Shown: positions 49,507 through 63,927, counted from the first letter of the stretch. The stretch is 64,000 nt of DNA from Todiramphus chloris collaris (GCA_025345505.1 JANVCC010000049.1:8508335-8572334); one strand, 5' to 3'. Made by a program: numbers and translations. Notes: generated by a model not told the origin, from the sequence alone.

Positions 49507-52500
49507 GGTGTGCCCATTCCAAATGTGGGGCCAGTGGCAGACATCAGGAGGGGGGTGTCACAGGGGAAGGTGTTCATCCCGTGCCAGAGGAGCTGCTGTG
49601 GCCAGGTGAGGGGAGCGAAGGCTTTGCATGCACTGCATTCCCCTCCTGGGCTCTGGTGGGACATTCCTGCCTGGCTGCAGACTTTGGTGGCCTTCAGAAA
49701 GCTGAATGCCCTCTCTGGTGTGCTCAGGGCAATTTGGGTCTTTTGGCTCTTGAGGAGGTCCTGAATTTGTCCTCTCCAGGCATCTCCTCCCTGATTTGAT
49801 TCCCAGTTCTCACCCCCCATTTGCTTTATTTACTCCAGAAGCATGAGGGAATGCTCTCCAGCCACTCCAGAAAACAAAGCTGAATGGTTTCTCCTGGGCC
49901 CCAGACCAGTGCCCCAGGTCTGCTGACCCTTGTAGTTCCAGTGAATGAATGCCGTCTGATGGGTCAGGTTTTGGTCTCAGAGGTTCAGCTGATGTCTTTC
50001 CCTCTAGTTTGCTTCTCTAAGTGTTTCTAAAGGCAGCCCTGAGCAGCTGAAGGCATCAGAGGTGGTACGGCACCGTGGGCAAAGGTAGGTCTGGTGCAGC
50101 CTGGAGTCCCCAGCTATGAATTTCCCCCAGACACAAATAATTCCACTGAACTCAGTCCTCAGGTGTCCGTAGACTTGGACACTGATGTAAGTATCTCACT
50201 GATGCTTAAGTGTTTGCTGGACCAGACACTTAATGCTGTTAGCAGACACTGAATAGGTCTTTTTTATTTAGTGGTCTTAATTTATTAAATCAGGCAGTAA
50301 TACTCTGAGAAGAGAAGTGCTGCAAAAGGGAGCAGAGCGAGCTGTAAGGTTCCAATTTCTGCTGGATCAGGCCCCTGGAGATCTGTGTGATCTGGTGCAT
50401 TGGAGGCAGTGCTATTGCAGTGACTCATAAACAGATGTGCCCAATTTACAGTGCAGCTTAATACCTTTGTTTAAAAAAAACAGTATTTTTTTTCAAGACA
50501 AATGTGTTAAAGCAGATGTTTCCAGTAAAACAAATACTTGTGTGATTTACAAACAACTTCCTAACACCAGAATTCATTAGAAAAATGTGGAAAAAAGAAA
50601 AATGGCTCTGTGTACCAACAAAAAGATAAAATCCAAAAATAGGGGCATAGCAAGGAAGTATTTCTTCATGTTGAACAAAAGGAACTGCTCTGCCTGGATT
50701 GGAAAGCAAGAGGTTTGAGAGGGATCTTGGTTGCTAATACCAGTAAGACTAGTTCTGACTAGTTGCATATATTAAGGAGCAGAAACCTGTCTGTGAAAAT
50801 ACTTAACCAGTTCCTGTTGTTAGGCTACGAGGTATCCAGAACCACTGTGTGGGATTGCCCAGAGGTTCCTAAAGCCCTGCTCTGAGAGATCCCTCCTTGG
50901 GCATCTCCCCCTCTGCATCCCACATCAGGATGGGATGCACAAGGGGATCTTTTCTCTGCCCCTGCCTTGACCTGCAGCTCGGGCTTTCTGGGGCCATGCA
51001 AACCAGCAGTGTCTCTGCATTTCCTCGGGGCAGGGGGGGCTGTGCAGGGCTGTGCCCATTCACCTGCTTGTCCCAGTTTTTGGGAGGCAAGGCAGGCATG
51101 TGCTGAGAAACTCTTGTCATCTCTGGTCTCTTCAGAGCCACTTTCCACCCGGCTCCATTGCAGGGCTGCCATCATGCAGTGCCTGGCACTCATGTTACAT
51201 ACAATTTAACACCCAATGTGGTCTTAATGGGTTTCCCAGGCTGCAGCTGCAGCACAGCCAGCACTGTTAGTTAGCTGCAGGGCCAGCAATCCCCCTTTGC
51301 CTTCCAGCTCTCTGCTCCACAGGTATCATATTTTTTTAATGCACTTGTCACGTATTTCATCCAGGCTTTTGTTGCTAAAGAAACGATGACAGCAGATATT
51401 TGTGGAGTGACACTCTGCTCATCAAAATCCGTCGTCATTTGGTGCCTGTGCCCTGGGCAAATGGTTCAACCAGCTTCTGAGAGGACACGAAATCATCCAG
51501 ACAGATGGAAAGATGAGAAGGCAGCCAGCAAGCCTGAACCGAGCAAAACGGGGGGATTTGGATCAGAGAGAGATGAGCTGCTTTGCTTAGATCATCACAA
51601 GAAGAGGCCTCCAGAGCAACCAAGGCTGCATGAGTCCTATGCGATATGTGTGGGTTTGGCCTGGAGGACACTGGCACATTGGTCTTCCTTCCCATGGCTC
51701 TGCTGGCAGAGCTGCTGGGGATGCCTCTCACAGCTGGAGAGGTCGGGAGGATGGGCAGAAAAAGGCAGCTTGGTCATCTTCTGCAGCCTGTCCCACTCAG
51801 GGAGGGGTGACACAGCCTGGTAGCCAGTGGCACATGAGGAAGCAACAGGGATGACTTGAGGAGCTTGATGCATGGATGCAAGGTGTCTGATCAGGGTGGT
51901 CAGATTCATCATTAGGAAAAATTACTGCTAATGTCAGGGACCTCTTGAGGTGTCCTTAGAAAAAGAAGCTGAGCAGGTGTACTAAAAGATGGCTGTGGGA
52001 TGGAACTGCTACTAACTCAACCTGCTTCCTGATGTGTTGTTTCTGTGTCTTGCCATTAAGAGTGCTTTCAGAGCAAAGCCTCTAATGGCTACCTTCACAG
52101 GGTGACTTGGTGGAGTCTAGAGGAATTAAAAACATCCCAAGAGGAGGAGGCAGCCACTGCAGAGCAACTCGGGGTGCTCAGAGGTGATTTTCCCAGCTTG
52201 CCCACCAGTGCCCATGAAGGCTCGTTGCAAGCTTAGCTCAGTTTTCACCTTTAGTGAATGGGGGCTTGCACTCAGCTCTTGGGGACCAGGAGGCTTCAGT
52301 GCTTAATCAGCCTCTGCAAAGCAGAGGGCACAATTAATGCCTGTGGCATGCTTGGACACCCTTGGGTGAAAGACAAAGTGTGCAACAGCTGTCGTTTGCT
52401 TTTCCAGAGCAAAAACCACATGGTTGGGTCTGTGAAAATCATCATTGGCTGGTACCATGTGCTGTGCACAGCCGTCCTGGGATGGCCACTCCTCGTATTG

Positions 52501-53199
52501 CTGTGTTTTGGGGTCTTTTGGTCTTTGCCAAAGTGCTGTCGGTGCTGTCTCTGGGAGGGTCACGAGCAGGTGTAGCCCAGCACATCTTCTGTCCCCTCCA
52601 TGCTATAACACTCCCTGACGTGTCCAGGGTAAAAATCAAGCCACATGGAGAAAAACCCTCCCCTCGCACCTTAAAAAGAGGACAGCTCCATCTGCTTTCC
52701 TGGTGTTTCTACACAGGCTTTTGCAATTCGTTCTTGAAATACCTTTGTTTCTCAGTCACTCCTTCAAACAAGGGGAAAATCACCACTACTTGCTTAGTGC
52801 TGGTTTCAGGTTAAACCATCCTGCAAGGACTAAGGAAAAAAAAAAAAAAAGTATATTTTGGTAGCTTAAAGACAGCCAGGCAGATTTCCTTCCTAATATC
52901 GCTGAAGCTTTTTTCTCCTCGCTGTCAGCATTGTTTTCCTGGGTGTTAAACATAAAGGAGAGGAGAACAGATTGCAGGTATGGCGAGTTCCAGCACAATC
53001 AACTGTCATTTTTTTAAAGAAGATGCTTTTAACCAAGTCTTTAAAATTACCTCCTCGTTTATCAGTTGTCAGGTGTAAAACAGAATTGCTCCCTGTCACA
53101 CGCCGTCCCGACGCCGTCGCACCCGCTCACACTCTGGGTGATCTGCAGACTTTTTACAGCACTTGCCACCGAGCCTTAACAGAAATAAACTAACGCTTT

Positions 53200-53900
53200 A
53201 AAAGCGTCGATGTTGTATTTCATAGGAGTCGGGCAGGATATTTGGAAGGGAAAGAAATGTAAATAGAATGAAATTCTTAAGCAAGATTATTGATATGACA
53301 GGACTAAAGAGCTTGGGATTCTGTGAAAAGTGCCTCCTTTCATCCCTCTAATAAGTCCATTACTTGCACTCAGGAATATTTTAAGGTCCTTTTCATGCTG
53401 AATCTGGAGTTGAGCATGCTTTGCATTTCAAGCTTTGTCTATGAATCAGTAGAAGCCAAAGTTATTTCTGCTTTAAAATAACAGGAGCAGGGAACAGCTA
53501 ATCTCTTTTCATTCTGAGTCCTTACATTATTTTACTGGACAGAGTTTGTGTTGGCTACAAAACAGGGCATTCACAAAATCTATGAGAAGGAATTTAGTCT
53601 AAGAATGAAGCCTAGATTGCAGTATGCATAAAGACTCCTTCTCCTAAGGCCATTAAGAAATTCCAAATCTGTGCTATTTTGAACAGTGACGTTAAATTAG
53701 CCTTGCTAATTCCAGTAATTCAAGCCGATAGCTGAGTTTACAAATCTACTAGATGAGGCCTTCCCATAATTACAATCTCAATGTGCTTTTCAGCTAAGGT
53801 GAGTTGGCACAAAAAAAAGATAAATAAATAAAAGGGGAAAATGCGCTTTCTGTTCTGGCTTTTGAGATGAATATCTCTGAAGAACAGTTAACCGGCTGTA
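53200..53900. other. AT-rich unique segment, candidate conserved non-coding element
   Basis: About 700 bases of low-GC sequence with no transposon signature and several ATTA cores, such as CCATAATTACAATCTC near 53764. It is listed because it stands out from the more GC-rich intron on both sides. Function is not demonstrated. Confidence 0.2.
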
Positions 53901-56900
53901 TTGCACCAATAAGACATTCCCTGTCCTCGCCTGGTAAGTTCATTTTGCCTCTAATGTGCAAGTGAAATGCAGAAAAGAGACTGGATTTTTCCCTGCTTTG
54001 TTTTTTCTCTTGTCTCTTTTCAAAGGAGCATTGATGTTGCCGGTGCTTGTAGTTCAGTTTTTAGTTGTTTGTTTACAGGTAGTAATTCCTACTGGGAAAA
54101 GAAAGAATCTGACTGTGTTCCTTTCTTTTGTGGGGGAAAAAAAAAATCAACTGTTGGTGGATAAATTCAGATTAGAGCAGGTGGAGCAATGATAAAAAGC
54201 AGCAACTCCCCTTGTTCCTCTGGAGAAGTTCATTTCCAGATTCTAACACAACTAGATGTTCCCAGAGCGCTGGAAAGATTTTGAGGATATGTTTTCAAAG
54301 CCATAAGGCACAAACCCATGAAACAAATAAAAATTGAGTGCATTATTTAAAAAGGCGTTAATTTTATTAGAACTGAGCTAATATAAGAGTGACCGTAAGT
54401 ATTCACATCAGCACTTAACTTGGGCTGCAATGTTCATAAAATGCCCTTTTGATCAAGCTGTAAGTGTTTTGATCCTTATTCTATGAGCATCATTCAGAGT
54501 GACCTAACTGTAGCTCTAAACAGGCGTCTGCAGCTGCAGAAGCCCTTGAGCAATAACAGGTCAGGAACTCGAATGTGTGCTCTGCTGGGAATGCTAATAT
54601 TGCAATCCTTTTTTGTTGTTGTTCCAAATAAGAACGAAAGCACAAAAACTCTCACCAAAAAAAAAAAAAAAAATTCCCAACAGAACATTGTCCTGCCACC
54701 ATTGCCTCTGGAAACATGAGTCAAAATATTAAACAAAACACTGATTTTAACCGATCAGAATAGTAATGGCATGGCTGCTATTTTGATGTCACTGGCACAA
54801 GAGTGTTTGACCTTTCTCCCAGTAATAACGTTGTCACCATTGGCGCAGCCAAGTGAAATATCTCGGTCTTTAGAAGACCATCCTGACTTTAAGAGGACGT
54901 TTTTCTGATAGGCACCCACAGGGTTGGGGGGAGCTCTGGAGCTCACAGAACTGCAGCAGCACGTTGCATGGTCTGTTCAGAAGAGGGATGGACTTGCAGG
55001 AGGCTGGCAGGCATCTCTTCCTCTCCCCAGTGCAGGCAGATTTCCTACCACCAAATCATGTTGCCCGTAGGCTCGGGTACCTTTAGAAAACAATGCCCCA
55101 AAATAGTGCTTAGGGCCAAAGCAGGTAGAAAAACTGTGATGTTTTCAGGGGCTGAAGGCAGCCGCTGCTCCCCGAGGCCAAGGTGAGGGCTGAGGAATAG
55201 CGTGGTGGGGTGGCACAAGGCAGGAGCCCATCTCTTGTCTCTCTTCTCGGAGGGTGGCAGAGGAGGGAGGCTAAAATGCAATTCTTTTTTCCAGGAAACT
55301 CTTATCTCTGATCTCCGTAATCCGTTTTAGAGAGGATTTGTATTTTTGAAGGGATTTACAAGATGGATTATATAGCCTTTTCATTTCTATTTTCCAGCAT
55401 GATTGTGACATTCCTGAGAGTGAGCTCTGAGTGCTACAGGTAGCATGGAGGGGGAGGCATTTGTGGATTTGGACCTGGGAGCACTCTTGTGCTGTCACCT
55501 CTTTGTTTCACTGCTCGCTGTGCCAATGAGTGTGTCCCCAGAGCAATTTGAATGCTTCCATGTGAGCTGTGCATCCCAGTCCCTGGAGCTCTCCATGGCT
55601 GCAGGTACTCCTGGGGAGGTGCTGGACAGGAGGCTGGGGCCAATCCCTTCCCTCCTTTGCTTTCTTCTCCTGGGGTAGGGAGAGCCATGGTGGTCTCCTT
55701 GAACTCCACCATGGTCCCAGCTGCAAGCACTTGTTTGATAAGATACCCAAGCATGACAGGGAGCCCCTTGGGCCCCAGGAAAGAGCAAATAGGATGGGAT
55801 CCAGCACTGCTCAAGCACTGCATCCATGGTGTCTTGGTGCTCAGCTGGGATGATGCTGAGTTTTCCATCTGCCACTACCATCCAGCTCTAGCTTTCAGTA
55901 CCGTTATTCCACTGGTGCTTTGGGACCAGAGTTTGCTCTCGGTCTGGGAGGGACTGAGGAGCAGGACTGAGTCCCGGGTTTGTGTCAGATGTTGCATACG
56001 CCCAGCAAGCAGCTGGATTTCATTTGGATCTGTCCCTGCAGCCACGCAGAGGGCAGTGCAAATCCAGGTGCTGGATTACAGCAGCTGCTTCCAGAGCTGC
56101 TTCCAGTGCCGGGCACAGGACCTGAAGCTGTTAAAAAGATCCAGCCTATGAACCCAACCCTTCTTTTTCTGTGTGAAGTGGGAAAGTCGGGTGCAGCAAT
56201 ATTTCCCAGGGCCTCCTGCGTTACCCCATTTTTATGGGCTGAAGTGACTTTAATGTTGTTCTAATCCAGGGCCAGGGTTTCATTAATTTATTTATTCATT
56301 TATTTCCTTTAGCAGCTTAATGCAACTAAAAAAGCCAGGCAGTGCTGTAGCCTCTTGGCTCCCTTCCCTTGACAGCTCTGTCACCTCAACCCATGCTCTA
56401 TGCAAACATTCCACTGACACAGGCAGCTCTCCAGCCAGGCCAGTGATCCCAGGCAGGGCAAGAGCACTTGGAGAGTTTCTCCAGGAGCAGAGGCAGGCTG
56501 AGCAGGTGCCCATGTACCACCATTCCAGAGCCTACCTGCTGGCTCTACCTGTGGGCTGACCAGGTATGTATGTGCACAACCCAAATTCCTGGTAACCTGA
56601 AATCTCACTCCAGATGATTTCTTTGACATCATGAGTTGTAGCCTGGTGAATTCTCTGGCAGTTTGATCCCCAGGCTGGGAACACTGCTCAGGCAATTTCT
56701 TTACGTGTGTGCTCAAGAAGCAAAACACCAGATGCCTTTGATTTTTCTTTTCCTTACAAGCATAAGACAATGATGGATATCCAGGGATTTTTGACTGAGT
56801 GCAGACGCTGCACAAAGTCCTGGTCCCTTCTGACTGAAGAGTTATGTTCCTGGTTGCCTACTGGGAATGTGAATGCCATGAACCCTGGACTCCGTGGCCT

Positions 56901-59900
56901 GGGCCCTGTTTAAATCTGGTTTTTGCATGCTGTGAGTCACAAAGGAAGATGTCAGATGTTCCTGGGTGCTGTAACATGAGTTTTCTAATCAAACATTGGG
57001 AAATATCCTTCTGCCTTGAGGGCTCCTTTTAGCAGCTGGCATCTGGAAGGTAGGGACCATTGCTATTCACCTTAGGACTGCATCTTGGCAGTTTTTCCTA
57101 GTGCATGAATTTCACTAAATGTCCTGAACTCAGATAGTTGAAGGCCAGCAGGTAGCAAACAAGAGTTGTCTCTGTTGATCATATCCAAAGAGCTTTTGGG
57201 ACAGCAAAGATGATGCAGAATTTTTAGTTTGAGGTGATGATGCTGGTTTTGGTCATTAGAGGAAATAAAAAGCATTTCATTTTACTCTGGTATCACTGGG
57301 AACATTATCTCCCAAAATCAAGGTTGTCTTGAGATATCTCAGGTGAAAGCAGAGTGATCAGAAGGGATCACTTTGTGGGTTTAGATCTTGAAGGTCTCCA
57401 AAGAGGGAGAGGTTGACTCCATGTCTGCGTAGGATGAGGCACATGAGGGATCTGCAGGAATATTGCTTGAGTCCTATGTTGCTGCCTCATATATCTCTTC
57501 ATTTCCATTCATACTCCTCTGTTTCCAGATTTTCCTCTTTTTCTTTCTTGAAAGATGATTTTGTCTGTCCATGTTTAGCTCCCTATTTTTCAGTTCTCCC
57601 CTAATTCTTCTCTCTAGTTAACATCTCTTTTCCTGTACAGCTGGATATCAGACTGTCCTTTGTCATCAAAGTACAAGGACTTCAGCACTTTCAATTAATA
57701 ATGCCAATTAATTTTTAATAGATTTCATTTTTTGCTAAACATGGTTTCATGGCTCCACTCTGCGGGTACAGTTCAGAAACTTTCACTTGATGCCAAAGGC
57801 AAAATGATTAATGCAATTGCAGAGGCCATTTCCTCTTCGGGGTAAATCTAGAGCACACCAAGGACCAAGGAAGAATTTAATCAGTACTTTTTCAAAGTAA
57901 ATGTAGCCCCAGGTCATAAATAATAGCACTTCCTCGCCACCAGCCTCTGGCCATGGTGGAGTAGTAGTCCCTTGAATTGGGGTCATGGTGAAGCCCCTCT
58001 GCCTGTACTTTGTGATGTGTTGGGGTTTTGGGGGTGTTTGGATCCCTCTGCCCCACCAAAAGCTTGAGGATATCAATAGATGACACTTTTGTGGTAGTGC
58101 TGGAGGCTGGGGAGCCAAGGTGTGTGCACCAGCTGCCTTGCAGAGCTCACGGCCGATTGCCTCGCGTACCCTGACCACATCCTAGCTGCGCCCTTGGCAT
58201 GGGGCTGAGCTGGAGCTTCCTCAGCTCTCCGTGCTGGATAACTTGGTCACCCCAAATCAACCTGGTTGTTGCCCTGGTTGAACCCCAGGGGAGCTTCCCC
58301 CAGATCAGTGCTGGTTTTGCAGTGGTGCCTGCAGCCTTCGGGTTGCTCACGAGCACGTGCTGCAGGCTGCAGGCTACCGGTGGCACGGCGGCAGCGGGGA
58401 TGCATCGAAGAGGTGGGCAGAGGAAAAGTCTTGGTTTGCAAATCAGCAATCCCAAGCCCAGTTCCCTTGGGTTTCTGCCCAGGAAGTTGGTTTTACCACT
58501 TGCTGCTGAGCCATGCTGTGCTCCCTTGGCCACACCACCGACAGCAGAGGGATGGTGTCGAGCCAGAGTTTTTCTTCTTATTTTTCCAAATCCGTATTGC
58601 CAAGAGCCGCACCTCCTAAATTGCTGCGGAGGAGGTAGAAAAGCAGAGGCACAAGACCATGCACATGCTCTGCATCCATCTTGGTGATCTCACAGCCGTG
58701 CCAACACAAGCACCGTGGCCAGCCCTGGCTCAGCACTTTAATTACACGCCGGCGCGGCCGCACCTATGGCTGGGCTGTTGCAGCTCGTTGTGCAAGAAGA
58801 CAACTGGCAAACCTGTTGGTGCTCCAGGATTTTAGTGGTATAAGCCAGAGGGCAAAACCTCCCTGCTGAGATGAAACCATGCTTGGCTAAGTGCTTGGAA
58901 GAGTTTAAGGTATTTTGGAGAAGAAGAGCGTAGGGGCTCCTGGCTGTATCTGCGCAGTTGTGGCCATGAGTGCCATGGAACTCCATGGATGGGTTCAGGT
59001 GTTGTCTCTGTGGAAGCAGAGGTGTGTTTGTAATATGAGCTGTTTGCATGAGAAAGCCAGGTAACGGGAGGCTGAGGTGAACAGGGCTATTGGTGTTTCA
59101 GCAGGAACAGCTTGGGATGAAATTGGACTGTTCTTCCAGATTTCAGATGCAAATGCCTGTGAGAGTTAAATGGTTGGTGCTGTAGAAATGGAGAGGGTTG
59201 GGAGCCAGGGTCAGGCAGTCTGGTCTATGGAATGACAGGCTCTTCTGTTTCTCCTTGTAATGAGTCAACAGCTTGGGCTTAACTGGAGCATTTCTTCCTT
59301 CTTGCTTTGGAGACAGAGTCTACTGCATCTATTGCCAACTTATTCCCTGATGCTGATGAGACTTGCTGCTTACAAACTGAAGAAAGCAGTGCACCTTGGA
59401 GATTGTAGTTCTCACTGCTGATGGTAGCTTGTGCTTTCCTAGACCAATCCTGAAGGACATATGCAGGCATATGTTCACAACTGGCCGCGAGAGCTGCAGG
59501 AGTTTGCCAAGCTGCCCTATTTGTCTCTGACATTTCTACTTGACGTGTTTTGTGCTTACTGGAAACACATGGTCACAATCCATTCCCTAGTCCATTCGCA
59601 CTGCAGAGTTTCCATCATCTGCAAACAAGGGCCGTCACCGCTTCCTTGGGAGTGCTTTGGCCCACTTGACAGCCTCGTGTGAACGTGCTGTGTTAGGCAA
59701 GATGGTTTCCCTGTGGATCCCTCTGCACCCATTGCCGCTGCACGGGGCACCAGCAGAGCTATCAGGTGACACGGTGAGGTGGCTTTCATGCGTGGCCATC
59801 CCGCACGACTCCGTTACTATATTAGGTTCATCACAGGAGCCGTCTGCTGGGGCAGGCTTGGCAGGCAGGCAGCCCAGATGCCAGCCTGCGAGGTGACATT

Positions 59901-60039
59901 CCCTGTCTCTGGGCTCTGGGCAGCAGCCGAGCCAGGCAGCGGGAGCCAGGCACTGTCCTCTTGGAGGTCGTTTGCCAGAGTGGCATTTGCTAACAGTTCT
60001 TTGCTTAAGCCATGTTGTCCTTTTAGGGGTGAGAAGGAG

Positions 60040-60440
60040 CGTTTCAGCAGGCACCGCAACGCCTCCCGTAACGCTGCCTGAGGGCCGGTACTCGTCCTCC
60101 CACTCACTGTGCCAGCTCCAAACCAGTCTCCTCACCCTTCAGCCATCTCCAAAGCTGGTGCGGTTCAGCCAGAGGAGCTTTTTAACAGTTCCTGCCCAAT
60201 AAGCTTGTGCAGAGTCAGGACGCACAGTTCCAGTCCTAATCCACGGAAAAATGCCGCCGCTTTATTTTGCGGATGTGGGAAGCGCGTGTTGCCGAGCTGG
60301 CGGCAGGTTTTGTCGTCCACGCTGCGAGACCATTGAAGCTTTTGCTGTCCGGGGAGCAAAGCACAGCAGCTTTGTGTTAGAGGGGCTTTTGTTACAAAAG
60401 ATGCTTCCGGAGGGACCGGCTTGTGTTCGGCTGGAGACCT
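60040..60440. promoter_or_regulatory. CpG-enriched section of the last intron
   Basis: About 20 CpG dinucleotides occur in 400 bases, with dense groups such as GCCGCCGC near 60253 and AGCGCGTGTTGCCGAG near 60280. GC content is only moderately raised, so the CpG ratio is higher than in the flanking intron. No promoter elements or transcript can be assigned. Confidence 0.25.
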
Positions 60441-60743
60441 TTCACCAGCTGCATAAGGACTGCGGGAAATGGCACAGCACGCTCAGCTTGCATGTGGGGG
60501 AAAAAAAAGCAGAGCTAGTGATTGACTATTATTTTAAGGGGATTATCTAATCCACAGCCCAGAGGACAAGAGGGGCCAAAATGAGTGAAGACTGAATACG
60601 TAATTAATGCAGATTGTTGGTAATACCCTCTGGACTCCGACTGATTATAAGCAGAAACAGATTTTTCTGGTTTCCCCCACCAAAAAAACCCCAACCTTTG
60701 CAGGTCACAGGGCCACTCTGTAGTAGAAAGTATTGCAGATTTT

Positions 60744-60822
60744 GAGGGGGTGATAGGGCTGGGGCGGTGGGGATGTTTAGCGCAGGAGGTGGGTAGGGAG
60801 GCAAGGGGTGGGTAGGGAGGCA
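60744..60822 (+). repeat. G-rich segment with a potential G-quadruplex and a 19-base-period tandem duplication
   Basis: GGGGGTGATAGGGCTGGGG followed by CGGTGGGG fits four G tracts with short loops, the usual quadruplex pattern. Directly after it, GGTGGGTAGGGAGGCA occurs at 60788-60803 and again at 60807-60822 with a period of 19 bases. Quadruplex folding would involve the plus (coding) strand and so could also form in the GPC3 pre-mRNA. Confidence 0.6.
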
Positions 60823-63800
60823 GAGGAACAATTTCTCTCGGGTTATTTTTTGGCATAAAGACAGTTTGGGTAGGGATCAAAGATTGGGACCAGACTGGGA
60901 CCAAAATGGCCTATGTAGAAGTTTCTGTTACCCCAGCAGCTGTCCTGCAGCTCCATCCCTGGTGCCAGGGCTCCTTCTCTCCCAGCAGCTGTGGGAGCTG
61001 GAGGTGCAGGGATGTGATGGTGACCTGGACTAACCGGGGGTCCTAACAAAGGCAGGAAGCTGTAATGGAGCTCTCTCAGGAAGTACTTGGTTAGGAACAT
61101 TGGCTAATTTGGATTCCTGGGTTTGAAATGAGATTATCATTATAATACATTTTTAACATTGTTATTGCCTGGACCTGGTTATCAGCTCTGGTCTGTTAGA
61201 GGCTAATAGTTGGGGGATTTTTTCCTCCAATGTACCAAAGGTCATCAGAAGTTAAGTGACATGGATCTGCAAGAGTCACGGATCCATTATTAATACAGAA
61301 TAAAAGACATAAGGCTAAAAGATGGATTTACACAAATAAGCTCAGAGAAGGAAACAATGGAAGGAACAGTGAAAACAAACGGCACACCCAAGCACTAAAA
61401 TTCTGAAGCAGTGAAACAAGGCTAGGAAAATAGCTCTCAAATCTTCGATGACAAGAGGGTTTCTGTTGCCTTCTCTTTAATCTGGTCAGAGGATGAATGA
61501 GGGAATCACCATTCCCGTTTGGGTGAAATGCCATGATGTAAAAAATTAACCTTAACCAAGTTCAGGTGAAAACCCAGAATTTGAAAATTTCCCATGTAAA
61601 AGGATATGTTTGAAACGATCGTTTTGGTGCATTTTGGATGAATGTTTCCAACACGAGTCAGCTGCTGCATTGCAAACCATGCAGGAGCTTGCATCTCATA
61701 AATTACAGCATTGCAGAATGAGACTTTAAATGGGAATGTCAAACCCCTTTGTGCTCTTCAAGACCTTGCTGAAACACTCTTTTGTTTCAAATTTATTTTC
61801 TAAACTGAAAGCAAGAGTATTTAGTTCCTGGGGAATTTTTTTAGTTTTGCTAGGATGTCCAATAAGAGAATATTCTGCCCCAAAAGCTCTGCCGATTGCT
61901 GGCCTGGAAGCACTTGGATTCTTGATGGTACTGTGGCCTCATGGGATGACTTTTAGGTTTTAGGAGTCTCTGTAGTGCGTGGAAGCACCTTCCCAAACAC
62001 ACCAGGGCAGGCTGTCTTTGCCCTTGTCGGACGTTGTACCAGCTGAGGACTCCAATGTAAAGCAACCACCAACTGCAAAGTGAACTGATGTAATTTTATT
62101 AACTCAAAATCTCTTCACTTGCTCTTCAGAAATGAGCTTGAGAAAATAAGGTGGTGGCAGCCAGGCTGCACCCAAACTGCCCCAAAGCCTGAGCATCCCT
62201 TGTGCCAGAGGGACTTTTTCTTTCTGTGCTTGGAAAGCAGCACTGGATGGGCAGAGGTGGCCTCCCAGTGCATGCCTTTCAGGGTGGTACCTTTTTCCTG
62301 CAAGGCCCATGGGCGTGCAGATCTGGAGGACAGCTGCATATCTGTACTCTTCAGATGAAAAGCAGGAAAATTGTGGAGAAGAGGAATGGTAATAGCTGCG
62401 GGAATCTCCTGGAGAAGTCAAGAGTTTACCAGGCAGGTTTTGTTTGCACCTTGCCCTTCGTGTGTGTGGATATCTGCTCCCTTTCAGCCATTTCTGACCC
62501 TCTTTGATGGCCTGGGCTGACTCACTTGTCACACTAACATTAAGCTTTTGTTTTGCAATGTTTGGGTATTTTTGATTAAGAAATACTGCCTGTTTGCCTT
62601 GGCAGTGGTACTTACTGGATTGATGTGGCGTTTTTTAGCTAGAGTGTTTATTCAGCCTCTTGGATTCTTTCTCAGGGGTGGGGTGGGATGATCCAAACTC
62701 GTCAGTATGCTGGTGATCCATGAGGGCTTGTGAAAGGCTTGAGCCCCAGGGTCTCTTCTGATGGAAACCACCAGCTTCCTCTATTTCCAAAGGCCAGACT
62801 CCGGGGATGAGAGGAACAGGCTTAACTGATTCCCATCTGGTGAGAAACCTGGACCACAGAAGGAGATGGCAGGAGCACAAGAAGGGGAGCGAGGAACCTA
62901 TTGCCTTGAGTCAAGCATGGGTACACCCTCTTGGTCCAGATGCTCAACAGGTACAAACACCCCAGGTGGATCTGGATAACGGCATCTTAAAACACTTTTT
63001 GCTTTTTTTTTTTTTTTTCTTGGCTCTGAGAATTACTAGTTTCTTGCTTTTTCACATTGTCTATCTGGACTTTTTTATTTCACCCTGTCCCAAGGAAACA
63101 AGGGCAACTATGACTTACTGCTCAGAAGTAAGTCATTTGCAGCCAGTGATGGGTTGTCACAATGTTTTCCCTAATTAATGTCATGCTTCTCTGCCAGGAC
63201 TATTAAAGCTTCTAAACTGGACTTTTTCTTGGATTGAAGCTCCCATGTGCTTTATCTCAAAGTCCCCATGTTGCAACACCAGCATATCTGGGGTGCATTC
63301 ACATTCCTTGCTCTCCAGTGCTTTTGTGAGGTGGATAGGGGATAGGATGGATGTGAATACATGCTCTAAGGAGTATATTTTGCACACATGTAAGGCTGCA
63401 GAAATACACATCTCCTCAGGTCCCTCAGCCAGGAGGTATTTGGTGAGCAAGGCCTTGTGCTGGCTCTGGGTTCAGGAGAAGTATTGTGCTTGCCTGGATT
63501 GCTTCGCTCCTGCACGCGTTCTTGTGGTGCCTGGGGAGCAGACACAGTTTGCATTGCTAAACACTCTCTCCAAAGCTCAGCTGATTTTCTTTGGGAGTAC
63601 CTGTCCAGTAAGCCAGAGCCCCCTATCTCTTTTGTTTTCTTACCGCGGCAAGCTTATAGTTGTGGGTTTTGGTCCTTCCAAGCATAAGGTTTGGTGTAGG
63701 GTACTGGGAGGCTCTCTGATACTGGTGTGGATGCAGGACTGACAAGCTCTTCTGGACAATCCACTCCTGCCATGATGCCTTTGACTGCACACCACTCGGA

Positions 63801-63927
63801 CCCAGCTGTCCTCAGCTGCTGGCATGGGGTGCCCTGAGGACCCTGGTGCTGGTGGGTGCTGGATGAGCCATGTATCAGGATGCTGGCACACGCCGCCTGT
63901 TCCTAACCACCTCTCTCCTGTTTTCAG

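Larger units (their letters stand above)
49507..63927 (+). other. GPC3: GPC3 intron (probably intron 7), right part
   Basis: No gene was recognised on either strand. The interval contains A tracts at 52836-52850 and 54657-54674, an AT-rich unique section at about 53200-53900, and an ATTT-rich run near 56283-56310. A 12-base perfect tandem duplication lies at 56083-56106. Also present are a small CpG knot with a GCGGCCGC octamer at 58754-58761, a CpG-enriched section at about 60040-60440, a G-rich tandem repeat near 60744-60822 and a T tract at about 63003-63018. The acceptor of the last exon closes it. Confidence 0.75.

Noticed and set aside
54657-54674. A tract as the tail of a processed pseudogene
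   Set aside because: The sequence upstream has no coding or structural RNA similarity and no flanking duplication is evident.
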